Source: Gracilaria gracilis (Eukaryota; Rhodophyta; Florideophyceae; Gracilariales; Gracilariaceae). From it: DNA of 64,000 bases. A model generated the notes under the pieces. That model was not told the DNA's origin and ran no database searches. It saw nothing but the letters and a program-made list of their open reading frames with translations. Positions 1 through 8,861 of the stretch are shown in pieces; positions within the stretch are counted from its first letter, which is position 1; every line of letters starts with the position of its first letter. A program made the position numbers and the translations under genes. The DNA is taken from contig JARGSG010000200.1 in NCBI GenBank assembly GCA_030374805.1, positions 930,001 to 994,000 of the forward strand, written 5' to 3'.

Positions 1-509
1 TTACCAACTAGAACACCCCAGTGCTCTTCATCCACATTCAACGGCACCAATACAGTATGTATATCACTACTATCACCAGAAACGTTCCTGAGAAATGACT
101 TTCGAAGTCTCTCAAGAAAACCGTGGCGCTCGGAAGGAGCATCTCTAACTCTGTTTGCATACATACAGAGATTAGTTCTTGTTTCACAAGGACATATGGA
201 CACTCCCGAGAGTGCAATCATGTCCCTCAAAGCCGCTGTTATTAGGTCCGTGCAGAGCTGCGATCCTGGTTGCGAGCTATGCACAAAAGAAACGGGGGAT
301 GGCCTACAAAGTTCATTACGGACAACTTGATAGGTGTGATTGTGAATAATAGAAAGGCGTTCCTTTGTATCGGTGAGGATATATTGGCCTTTTTCTGCAA
401 GGTTACGATAGAACCTACCACAAAAATTAGATGCTACTTTATCAGAGTCCTTTATCAGAAAGGAAGCAAGATCCTCTTCATTGTTTTCTTTTAAAGAGAT
501 ATTGAACAT
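1..509 (-). CDS. Ulp1/C48-like cysteine protease, 3'-truncated by window edge
   Basis: An uninterrupted reverse-strand frame runs from an ATG at 509 to base 1. It is preceded by an in-frame TAA and gives about 169 codons with no stop. Near the edge it reads TVLVPLNVDEEHWGVLVG, which resembles the strand-loop-strand around the catalytic His of Ulp1/SENP (C48) peptidases. There a hydrophobic strand followed by HW is typical; the catalytic Asp and Cys would lie beyond the edge. Upstream residues are moderately hydrophilic with several Cys and no recognised domain. Such proteases process SUMO-like modifiers, and Ulp1-like genes also travel in DNA transposons. It could therefore be a host deSUMOylase-like gene or transposon cargo. 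The reading frame is directly seen; the family call rests on one motif. Confidence 0.6.
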   Translation of the reverse strand, partial: MFNISLKENNEEDLASFLIKDSDKVASNFCGRFYRNLAEKGQYILTDTKERLSIIHNHTYQVVRNELCRPSPVSFVHSSQPGSQLCTDLITAALRDMIALSGVSICPCETRTNLCMYANRVRDAPSERHGFLERLRKSFLRNVSGDSSDIHTVLVPLNVDEEHWGVLVG

Positions 510-999
510 TAGGGCGTGGTGTTAGAGAAGAAACATAGCAATAACGAATAAAATTGGAGTTTCTAACATACCAGAAGTGCTCATGTTGCTACTTGTTCTT
601 ATTAATGGGTAAACACAATTTCGATAGTGTCATACACACAATGTGGGAAGTACAGAGACGTGAAGGATTCAATCTCGAAGAGGCCTCTGCAAGAAGTGAA
701 GATTACAGAAACCGATGGAGTGAATCCTCTGGAGGAGGTAGCGGCGGCGACGTCGTTGCGAGATCCGATCTGTACATTGTTTACAATTACGTGCCATTTT
801 GTTGACTTGTGTATCAATGATTGGTGGGAAGGGCCATAGAGGTTGCGCCTGGACTACGTATTGGACGATAGGGGCGATACGAAGGTGTGATTGGGAGAAA
901 GAGGATCAGGTCAAACGGTTCTATTTTGATGGGTACTGGGGGTTGCGCCTAGCTCTCTCATCGGTGAGCTCTTCTACGTCAGCAACGTCGTGTGTTTTC
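510..999. other. upstream region without a firm gene
   Basis: This stretch holds the 5' flank of the protease-like ORF. Two overlapping forward frames (554-805 and 627-839) contain charged stretches such as KRPLQEVKITETDG, but neither has recognised domains. The second could be a gene fragment. I cannot support a gene here. Confidence 0.3.
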
Positions 1000-1129
1000 G
1001 GCCGGGGCCCACACGAAGGCGGGTACCGATTGAGCTTTCGCCGCTCACTGTGTGGTGACTCCGAGCCACACCACTGGAGGTGTTATCGTGACCCTCTGTG
1101 ACCGCCAGCTGCAACTGACAGCAGCTACA
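1000..1129 (-). repeat. tRNA-related dispersed repeat, copy A
   Basis: On the minus strand this 130-bp segment contains AGCTCAATCGG followed by CGCCTTCGTGTGGG, matching the tRNA-like part of the copy at 55.8 kb. It shares with that copy the flank GTGACCCTCTGTGACCGCCA and a tail ending CAGCAGCTACA. Unlike the other copy it lacks an 11-nt insert beside the anticodon-like loop and has a damaged B-box region. It is best read as a degenerate tRNA-derived SINE-like element or tRNA pseudogene. Confidence 0.5.
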
Positions 1130-1390
1130 CCATCCCTCATATTTGTCTCCCATATAGAGAGGCCGAGGTGACATGCCACAGCGTAGGCCGTAGCCCGGCG
1201 TCGTGTGAAAGCGAGATCTACAACGATATTACAATGTTACTTATCCTATTCCAATGGACCATTTCTTTTCCGAAAGTTTAATGTTGTCTGAAAGAAGTGA
1301 GAGCTTGGCAAAATGAGCAGAATGCACAGTGTGGAATATGATGTCTATCATATCTGCAAATGTTTGTGAATGAGATTTGCCACAGTATAT

Positions 1391-1747
1391 ATGAACAGGC
1401 ATCCCTACCATGCGTTGAAAAGAAGCTTGTTTGCTAGGTATGCGAAGGTATGGCCATATATTTGAAATGTAGAAAGGAAGGTTGGATTTTTGCTTACAAC
1501 TTTTAACGTTTACATTTTCTTATCTTGTAGTATTGAAGAAGTAAAATACAATCTCCCAAATACATTGGCATGCCATGTGCCAAACGGTTATGTGAGTTGG
1601 AAATTGGACGTACTCGGTGCAAGCAAAATCCCTGTTAGTTTCCGAAAAGCAGTGTCTAACGTTCTCATGTTAGCTGAACCAAGTCGCCAACGAGCTCGAC
1701 TCCAACCGCCTCAAGGCAACTTGAAAGGATCGAACTCAGGTTATTGA
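1391..1747 (+). CDS. small spliced hypothetical gene (two exons)
   Basis: The proposed structure is exon 1 at 1391-1437, an intron at 1438-1530 and exon 2 at 1531-1747, coding for 87 residues. The intron begins GTATGC and ends TTATCTTGTAG after a pyrimidine-rich stretch. Splicing joins AG to T to make a Ser codon and keeps the frame open to a TGA. The N-terminus is MNRHPYHALKRSLFA and exon 2 continues with SIEEVKYNLPNTLACHVPNG. No domain, signal peptide or membrane segment is evident. The ATG lies just after a TATATA-like run, so the true start could be further upstream with another exon. I do not recognise the product. It could also be a gene fragment, as this neighbourhood is repeat-rich. 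Confidence 0.35.
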
Positions 1748-1904
1748 AGGCAGGCAATGCAAAAAAACTCGTTTCCTTTATCCATAGAACACTGTTGCTA
1801 AAGTGGCGATCTGAAAGTAGCGATCCGCCACAGACCGGTCACAGAAATGCAATGCTGTGCATGTAGATTCCTCGAAGGCTTGGCAGAAGTACCAGTACTA
1901 TGAT

Positions 1905-2070
1905 ATGTATGAGTAATGTTGACATTCGAGTGAGGATATTGGGGCACGAGAAAGAAAAAATTAGGGCCCAAGCCGCAGGCGAGGGTCCAATTTTTCTTTC
2001 GAGTGACCCGATATCCTCAAGAGAATGCCATCATAACTCGGTTATCGCACAGCTGGCACACGCGTCCAAC
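1905..2070. repeat. palindromic dispersed repeat, copy 1
   Basis: About 165 bp are shared with 32377-32535. The core is an imperfect inverted repeat. The left arm GATATTGGGGCACGAGAAAG pairs with the right arm CTTTCGAGTGACCCGATATC, around a GC-rich centre containing GCCGCAGGC. The second copy has different arm sequences that still pair with each other. It may be a foldback element end or a conserved RNA or DNA hairpin. Confidence 0.6.
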
Positions 2071-2207
2071 GTTTGGGTCCCTGGTTTGAGCACAAGGCGA
2101 GGCAGGTGGTGTTTCGGGTGACATCACTCTACGTGACGTGACTAGCTTGTAAAACCTAGAGGACCACAGTAAAGATTAAATTTGCATTAATTTCGCTGGG
2201 TTAGGAA

Positions 2208-2322
2208 ATATTTCACTGTCTATTGTGGGACCAAATTGATATTTCACTGTCTATTGTGGGACCAAATTAATATTTCACTGTTTGTGAAGGACCAAATTGA
2301 TATTCGCACTGCTCCTGTGGGA
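2208..2322. repeat. 31-bp minisatellite, about 3.5 copies
   Basis: Tandem units begin ATATTTCACTGTCTATTGTG and end GGACCAAATTG. Units one and two are nearly identical, unit three is diverged and unit four is partial. It lies between the palindromic repeat and the 350-bp shared repeat and contains no gene. Confidence 0.85.
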
Positions 2323-2744
2323 TAAGCGGTATCTACCGTTGGATTCAAGTTTGGGTCCTGAATAACGTGGCGCGCGTGTTATCCGTGAGATCGTTCACAC
2401 GTGTTGCGTTGTCTCTGTACCAACACCGAAGCAGTTTTTTTGACGTTTTTGTAAATAGCAAACAAGTCAAAACAAACAGAAACCAATTCGTTTAAAATAA
2501 TCAAAAACTGAATCTGCACCAGCAAATGTATGAAAAACACAAATAGAAAAAGATGCTTCAATAGCTGTTGACATCAACAGGAATAAATACTGTATATTGA
2601 ATGTACCAAAAGGGGACCCAAATCCAGGGCCAAAAAATCAGAGAAACAATACTCGAGGGTGTACCAAGTGGTAGGTTGGGGCTGCCAAAAGGCAGCTTTC
2701 TGCTGCCTTTAAATAAGTTTTTGCTTTGAGCAAATCGCTTGATT

Positions 2745-3097
2745 AGCTGTAAACTAGCTCAGCCCAGGTCTCAGTAGGAGCTTTGCTATTAATATGACAA
2801 GTGAACTTAATTACATTGGCTAGTTTCAGTAACTGACGGCTTGCTTTGTTTTTCCAAATCATTTAAGCCGACGTAGCGTACCTAACATGCAACTTAAAGT
2901 TTGAAATTTAGGTTTTAGAAGTTGAAGAATAGGTGTCTTTTTTGTTTCCAGAGGCAGCATTGCTGCACTTCTTGCTTACCAACTTACAGTGCGCTAAATA
3001 ATCTCTCTAAATGTTTAATTCTATCACTATTTCTGTACATATGGTTTTCCTGCTATTCCCAGATTGAAGGGCGGGTTTTGAAATTGACGCCGCCATC
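2745..3097 (+). repeat. 350-bp dispersed repeat, copy 1
   Basis: The segment from ACTAGCTCAGCCCAGGTCTC to TTGACGCCGCCATC recurs at 32817-33163 with few substitutions. The right border is sharp, since both copies diverge immediately after GCCGCCATC. It has short AT-rich reading frames in both copies but no recognised protein. Together with the palindrome upstream of both copies it suggests a two-module mobile or duplicated unit of unknown class. Confidence 0.75.
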
Positions 3098-3302
3098 AAT
3101 GCGTTGTGCCATGGGTGGTGTGGCTGTCATTGTTGGCGTGCCGCGGTTGGCGTAATCGGCCGCATTCCCCAGCGGTAGCTTGCTCCCGCTTGGAACAACG
3201 CTACCAACGGCCACCTACCATCAAACGGCGAACACTTACAGGCGCTGCCGCGCTCTCCCCGAACACAGAGCAAAGCCCACCCATTTCTTAGCGTGTTGAG
3301 CA

Positions 3303-3656
3303 GTGCGCCCGCTCCTTCCCCACCCGTGGCGGGCGCCGAGATTCACCATAAACGTGACGCTGATTGCGCTTGCGCTATTCAGCGCGCTGTCGCTTCTTGC
3401 GCTGCCGTTTCCGCAGGCCGCGAGCTCGGTGCTGGCGCTGGTGCTGTTTGGCGCTATCGAGCGCGCCGCCACTGCGCATGTGTGCGAGAACGCGCATGTG
3501 TTGCAACGCCTGCGTCGTCGCAAGTACGTGTGCATGAGCGTGGACGTGTTTCTTCAGCTGGTGTCGCTCGCGATCGTGACGTGCGGGCTGTCGACGTCGC
3601 TTTACGCCGTGCTGTTCCGTGACAAGGTGCACGTCGTTGACGACGGCGAGCACGTG
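3303..3656 (+). pseudogene. host multi-pass membrane protein gene, 5' part (split by Gypsy-1)
   Basis: This GC-rich reading frame is the N-terminal 118 codons of a membrane protein that resumes at 14320. Hydrophobic stretches lie at about residues 18-40 and 80-102. The frame has no ATG at its 5' end: the first possible codon is GTG just after an in-frame TGA. The true start is therefore probably in an upstream exon or is lost. The frame stops being host sequence at 3656, where the Gypsy-1 LTR begins. The last five bases ACGTG are duplicated after the far LTR, and removing the element and one copy restores an uninterrupted frame. I do not recognise the family. Confidence 0.65.
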
Positions 3657-3938
3657 TGTAGCAGCCGCTACGCGTCTTTTCCCCATCACGTACACTTAAC
3701 GTGAACCTGGTTAGGTAGTTAGAGTAGTTACCACCCACGCACCACGCAGGCATGCACCCCGGAACGACATTCGTGGGATGCATACTGCGTAGGTGGACTT
3801 CCCGATCGGGCGTACCCCAATCGGGAAACCTCCACTTCACACTTAAGGCACCAACGTCCGCCTTGCTCCAATAAACCGGGGCATCGGACTCGACACTTTC
3901 ACCACCACAACTTTGTGCCAACAGCCGTTAAGCGCACA
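3657..3938 (+). repeat. Gypsy-1 5' LTR
   Basis: The 282-bp direct repeat starts TGTAGCAGCCGC and ends GTTAAGCGCACA, with the TG...CA termini expected of LTRs. It matches 14033-14314 except for about five transitions. It contains CCAATAAACCGG, a possible polyadenylation signal region. Confidence 0.92.
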
Positions 3939-3990
3939 GTGATCACTGCCGATACAAGCGGTTGTATCGCAACATTGTTCGATCATCAAC

Positions 3991-5526
3991 ATGGCGTCCG
4001 CAGCCACGCCGACATCATCCGGAGATGAGGACTATATTCTCCAGCAGCCGACATCGGTTTCGTTTTCTGTCAACCACCCGAGGTTAACACAGACAAATCC
4101 AAAAGCAATCCGAGTCTTTTTGAGCCAGTACGACCAATACGTCAAGGAAGTAACTGCACTAGCGCTACAACTTGCTGTCGTTGACTCTACCACCACAGAG
4201 CCGGTTGGCCCGGTTAATTTGAGCTATTGCGTCGATGCAGAATGGCTCGAGTCATGCGTCGAGTTGGAATACATTCCAGGGGTCAAAAAGATGGACGATC
4301 TAACGGACTCTAAACTCAAAGCCTACTTAAAGTCAGAAGCGGAGGAAGACAAAGACACTATGACAGTGGGGGATATTGACACTGTCGTCAAGCAAGAGTT
4401 ATCAATGGATATGACAGGAAATTCTTCCCGATCCAGAATGAAAGGCCTTTTCACCTCTTACGTTTCAATACTTCGTCGCAATGGCCTTTCATGGGTTATG
4501 GAGGATCATCCAAAACTTGCTGTACGACACGTCGTCTCCGCCGTAAAGCCCAAATCACTGCAGCAGCGGCTCGAGAACGATCTTGAGCTAGTGTATGCAC
4601 CTCTTCGAAAGGATTTCAAGGGATTCATGAACCATGCAACGTCCGTTGCAGAGGCGTTCCAAATCGTAGACAATGGCCCACCCTCCCGCCAGCGAAACTC
4701 AAAACCCCGCAGGCCAAACCTTGGTAGTACGGACAGCCCTTCAAACCGCACTGCACATAACCACGCCAATGCCTCCGGTCCAAAGGGCAAACGACCACCT
4801 CCGTACTGCCCGCACAAGCCCTGCAAGGCCAAGGGCGAACTTCACTGGATAGATGATTGCACTCAGTCCAGCAATGCTGAGAAAGAAGCCCTCAAAGCTG
4901 AAATCTCCGCAAAGAAGGCTGCTGATGGTCCGTCTAGAGATACCAGGTCTCAAAAAGCCAAGGCCAATCGAAACCCATCTGGAGTAGACGTCCGTCTAAA
5001 GCCATTCGAGGAAAGAAACGCATCGAATTGTTCCATAACAGTTTCAGACGGCATTTCTTCTATTGATTCCAGTGGACGATGCGACGATGGAAGTGACGAC
5101 AGCATTGTGTCACCAAAGCTTGCCGAGGGAGCCGCAATCAAGGGCATCGGAAAGTTTGCAGCTATTCAGAAGGTATCTCTCGCTGTGGCTTTCAAGAGAG
5201 GCACCGATGACACAGCGGAAACCTTCACCTTTTCAAGGATTTGGACTGTTCCACGAACAATCCTACATTTGGCTTCAGGAAATTTGGCGCTGAGAAACAT
5301 TTCATTTCTGGTGGCTGATGATGATTTAGCATGTGAAAACATTCTCATTGGCAGACCCGTCCTACAGCATCTCCGCGTCGACACCCACACTCTATTAGAC
5401 AAGAACAGATTCGCACTGAATGGCGCCGACTGTTCGGAGGTGGGTAATCCAACATCCAATTCCCCCCAAGGCTACGTGAGTCGGCTCATGGTTGCACGAA
5501 TCCATCGCATCCCTCCAGAACCGTAA
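3991..5526 (+). CDS. gag-pro: Gypsy-1 Gag and aspartic protease
   Basis: A 511-residue frame starts at a good ATG 53 bp after the LTR. The N-terminal half is Gag-like. A zinc-binding cluster CPHKPCKAKGELHWIDDC (CX4CX6HX4C) lies near residues 272-290. The C-terminal third is protease-like, with ILIGRPVLQHLRVDT resembling the flap and second conserved region of retropepsins in Ty3 elements. The frame ends at a TAA, and the next pol frame follows in the same phase after one codon. That TAA is either a nonsense change or a domain boundary; later nonsense codons in this copy favour decay. Confidence 0.8.
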   Translation: MASAATPTSSGDEDYILQQPTSVSFSVNHPRLTQTNPKAIRVFLSQYDQYVKEVTALALQLAVVDSTTTEPVGPVNLSYCVDAEWLESCVELEYIPGVKKMDDLTDSKLKAYLKSEAEEDKDTMTVGDIDTVVKQELSMDMTGNSSRSRMKGLFTSYVSILRRNGLSWVMEDHPKLAVRHVVSAVKPKSLQQRLENDLELVYAPLRKDFKGFMNHATSVAEAFQIVDNGPPSRQRNSKPRRPNLGSTDSPSNRTAHNHANASGPKGKRPPPYCPHKPCKAKGELHWIDDCTQSSNAEKEALKAEISAKKAADGPSRDTRSQKAKANRNPSGVDVRLKPFEERNASNCSITVSDGISSIDSSGRCDDGSDDSIVSPKLAEGAAIKGIGKFAAIQKVSLAVAFKRGTDDTAETFTFSRIWTVPRTILHLASGNLALRNISFLVADDDLACENILIGRPVLQHLRVDTHTLLDKNRFALNGADCSEVGNPTSNSPQGYVSRLMVARIHRIPPEP

Positions 5527-5529
5527 ACC

Positions 5530-6971
5530 TTGCATCCAGCACCAGAGCGTCCGCGAGTCGTTTACGACACCGCCCGCCATGAGTCAGATCCTTTTCCGGA
5601 CCCATCTCTGCTTGACCCTGTCGACTCAGTGCAGCACAAAGAGATACGCCATGCAGTAGAAGATTTGGTTCAGAAGGCCATCGACAATGGAATGCCAGCT
5701 GCTGAATCTCAAGAACTGAAAACTATGGTACAAGAGAACCTCAACATATTCCGCACATCGCTATCTTCTGGTCCAGCGGCTGAAGTCCCTCCACTGAAAA
5801 TCGTCGTGACTCCTGGAGCACGTCCCATTCGCGTCCGCCTCCGCAAGTATTCTCAGGAACAACGTATGTTCTTAGATGACTTCGTCTCGAAGCTGATACA
5901 AGCTGGCATGGCCTATCCAAACCCGGCATCGCCATGGGCCTCCGCGCCACTCATTGTCCCTAATCCTGGCCCAGCCCGTTTCCGCTTCACTGTAGATCTC
6001 CGCCCAATCAACCGGTTCACAGTCCGGCATCAGTACCCGATGCCGAATATCGAGCAGGAGCTTCTCAAGTTAGGGAAATTTCGTTTCTTCGCATCGTTTG
6101 ATCTGTCACATGGCTACTGGCAATTTCCGCTCGATAAAGAATCTCAGGAGTTACAATCCTTTATTACCCCTGACGGCGTGTTCTCTCCGACGAGGGTACT
6201 CCATGGCACCACCAACGCCACCACACACCTCTAATCAATCTTGGCTGAAGTATTCCCGAAGGAACTTTTGAAGCAGCTACTGTACTGGCTTGACGACATC
6301 CTCATGCACAATGCTACTATTCCCGGTCTTCTGGAAGGAATTCGGTTTCTTTTCCGTACATGTGCTCAACATTACATCAGACTACATCCCAAGAAGTGCA
6401 TTCTTTTTGCAGAGTCAGTTCGTTGGTGTGGTCGCATCGTTTCAGCAGATGGAATTCGTTACGACCCCCGACAGCTCGATGGCCTTGTACATATGGAGCC
6501 ACCAACAACAGGAGCCCATTTGCAGCAGTTCATCTGTGCCATGCAATGGGTAAAGTCCGCCATTCCAGACTTCAGCGAACTCATATCGCCGCTGCATGAA
6601 TTCATGGAACGAGTCTACGTCAAAGCCGGAAAACGGACCAAACGAGCAGTGGCCGCAGTGCAACTACAAACTCTGGACTGGAGTATGTCCGAAACCGAAG
6701 CGTTCGAGAAATGTAAGCGCACGCTTGCCGAATTGGTAACGCTGGCGCACAGGGATGAAGATCAGCGCCGTTGCATTTATACAGATGCCTCAGACACCAC
6801 TTGGTCAGGGATTGTCACGCAAGTGCCACTTGAAGACCTTTCAAAGCCACACTCCGAACAGCGCCACACCCCGCTTGCTTTCTGCTCAGGGCGTTTGAAC
6901 GCCACACAACTTGGCTGGTCAACCCTTGAGAAGGAAGGTTTCGCCATAATGGCCACTGTAGAACGCATTCA
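5530..6971 (+). pseudogene. pol: Gypsy-1 reverse transcriptase and start of RNase H
   Basis: The same-phase continuation of Gag-Pro contains RT motifs FTVDLRPINRFT, ASFDLSHGYWQFPL and YWLDDILMHN. RNase H begins with CIYTDASDTTWSG and TLEKEGFAIMATVERIHW. A TAA near 6232 sits where related elements usually carry Gln (FQ), so CAA-to-TAA is the simplest reading. The coding sequence stops at 6971-6976, where Copia-1 is inserted in the codons for Ile-His-Trp, and it resumes at 12276. Confidence 0.85.
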
Positions 6972-6976
6972 CTGGC

Positions 6977-7345
6977 AATTACAACTGGGCGTCAGAGGGA
7001 CAGAACAAAGAAAAACAATGTTGGTTTACTACACGGCGGTAGTGCTTCTGCAGTGAACTCTTTCGTTGCCCCCGATTGTTCGCCGTCTTCGGGGGGGGAG
7101 AGGGGTATTTATGCACTTTGTAGATAACTACCCCTTGCACATTGTGCGCCCACAAGGGTGAGCACATTGTTAGAATGGTGAGCACCTACAGCCCCACAGA
7201 GGTGAGCAGAATGCCAGGCGACCGGTGTAAATGCCACATATGTGCGCCAATCTTGACTGAAACGCGCATGATTCCACACAAGTACAAATGTACCTCTAAC
7301 GCGAGGCAGACACCTCTCGAGAACAGTGCTCACCAAACTCTAACA
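6977..7345 (-). repeat. Copia-1 3' LTR
   Basis: The 369-bp direct repeat is read on the minus strand from TGTTAGAGTTTGGTGAGCAC. It matches 11907-12275 with about four differences. The outer end is defined by the flanking CTGGC rather than by a TG...CA pair, because the LTR ends in GTTGTAATT. Confidence 0.88.
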
Positions 7346-7364
7346 CAAATTTCTCTTCGAAATG

Positions 7365-8858
7365 TCACTGACCCGTCGATTTGTTCGAATGGTTGTAAAG
7401 AGCTGCCTCAAAGTCGATGGAAATTCGTCCAGAGTACAGCATAACTTGCAAAGCTTCGGCCATGGGACTGTCCGTCTTTGTCAATGGGTCTCCGTAATTA
7501 CATTTTCCAGGAACCCACACCATGCGCTCGATCTTTTTGGTTTCAAAGTCATAGCGAATTACGTTAACGTCACCGCGAATTGATCGATCAGTTGCATTTC
7601 TGCAAGTTGACAGCGTCCCGTACAAATCCTTAGAATCCACGACGATCCAAAGTCCAATCCGAATTCCCAGCAGTACTTCAAGAGCGTTCACTAACAACTT
7701 GCCTTCGTCGATGGCTTCGCCGGCAGCAAGGGTTTCGGCTGACCCAATTGACTTCACAGGTCTACGAGACTTATGGGAGCTCCAGCTAATTGTGTGAAAC
7801 ACTGTGTCCAGAGACAAGTCACCAAAGAGTAATCCAGCAACGTAGCCTAGCTGCCCATGGTCCGTAGTTCTGCTGGCATCGCAAAAGACAACAACTCGAC
7901 ATTCCTTTTGACCGATGGGGCGAACAAACTTGAGCATTGACCCACGCCTTTTCAACTCTCTGAGTAGATTAACTTGCGCAACCAGATCTTTGACAAGCGG
8001 ATTTGGCCCTTTTTGCTGCAGTACACTAGCAGCCAGTGCACAGAAGGGGGAAGCTGCAATTCCAAGCCATCCAATGGAGCTGTTCAAAGAACGAAAAGCC
8101 GAGGCTTCAATTGCATTCAGAGAAAGATCAAGTTGCTTCCGACGCGGTCTGCTCAGAACATAACCTGCAAAGGCTTGCAATTTTTCCTCCCCATCAATAG
8201 AGATGGATGCATCTTCATGCTGCTGTAGTCTAAGCCCGTAGAAGTTGAACTGCCTCGGGCCGTACACGATAGTCCCTAGCTTGTACTGCTCTCCAATCAG
8301 TTTGATGAGTGCCGAAACCTCCTCTCTTTCTCCTGCAAAAAGGATATCATCCACGACTTTAACAGCGAGGACACATGTTCCGCCATTTCTGCTGACATAG
8401 AAAAGCTGTGGCACGAATACCACCTGCAAGAACCCAAAGCTGCGGAGTAATTCACCGCTTAACTTCTGCCAATTTGCTCCCGCATTGACCAATCCATAAG
8501 CCGCCGACAGCAGCAACCAGTAGTTTCTGTTTCTTGTAGGACAATCTCTTGGCGGCACAACATAGACATCACGCTCAGCCTCTGTCTGAAGGTAAGCGCT
8601 CTTAAAGTCTATTTTAGCGAGAGTCCATTTGGAAATGACGGCCAATGACAGCAGGATGCGGATGCCTACGGGAGGACAAGTGGCTGAGTCTGATTTCAAT
8701 GCATCCTTGTCCCGGTCCTTGTTGCCATGAACAGCGATACGAGCTTTGAGCGTGAAAGAATCATCATCACACTTTTTAACTTTGTACAGCACGTGGCTGG
8801 TGACAACATTGGCACGACGCGGGACCTTAGAAACAGGAACCACACGAACGGTTCGCAT
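7365..8858 (-). CDS. pol: Copia-1 reverse transcriptase and RNase H
   Basis: The 497-residue frame follows ORF1 in the same phase after TAA TTC. RT features typical of Copia include LKARIAVHGNKD, AKIDFKSAYLQTEAERDVY and KVVDDILFAGE, where the polymerase Asp pair is in VVDD rather than YVDD. RNase H features include VVFCDASRTTDHG, SAETLAAGEA, VVDSKDLYGTLS and KCNYGDPLTK. The frame starts at an ATG immediately after the stop. Either this ATG is used or the TAA is read through; the sequence alone cannot decide. Confidence 0.88.
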   Translation of the reverse strand: MRTVRVVPVSKVPRRANVVTSHVLYKVKKCDDDSFTLKARIAVHGNKDRDKDALKSDSATCPPVGIRILLSLAVISKWTLAKIDFKSAYLQTEAERDVYVVPPRDCPTRNRNYWLLLSAAYGLVNAGANWQKLSGELLRSFGFLQVVFVPQLFYVSRNGGTCVLAVKVVDDILFAGEREEVSALIKLIGEQYKLGTIVYGPRQFNFYGLRLQQHEDASISIDGEEKLQAFAGYVLSRPRRKQLDLSLNAIEASAFRSLNSSIGWLGIAASPFCALAASVLQQKGPNPLVKDLVAQVNLLRELKRRGSMLKFVRPIGQKECRVVVFCDASRTTDHGQLGYVAGLLFGDLSLDTVFHTISWSSHKSRRPVKSIGSAETLAAGEAIDEGKLLVNALEVLLGIRIGLWIVVDSKDLYGTLSTCRNATDRSIRGDVNVIRYDFETKKIERMVWVPGKCNYGDPLTKTDSPMAEALQVMLYSGRISIDFEAALYNHSNKSTGQ

Positions 8859-8861
8859 GAA

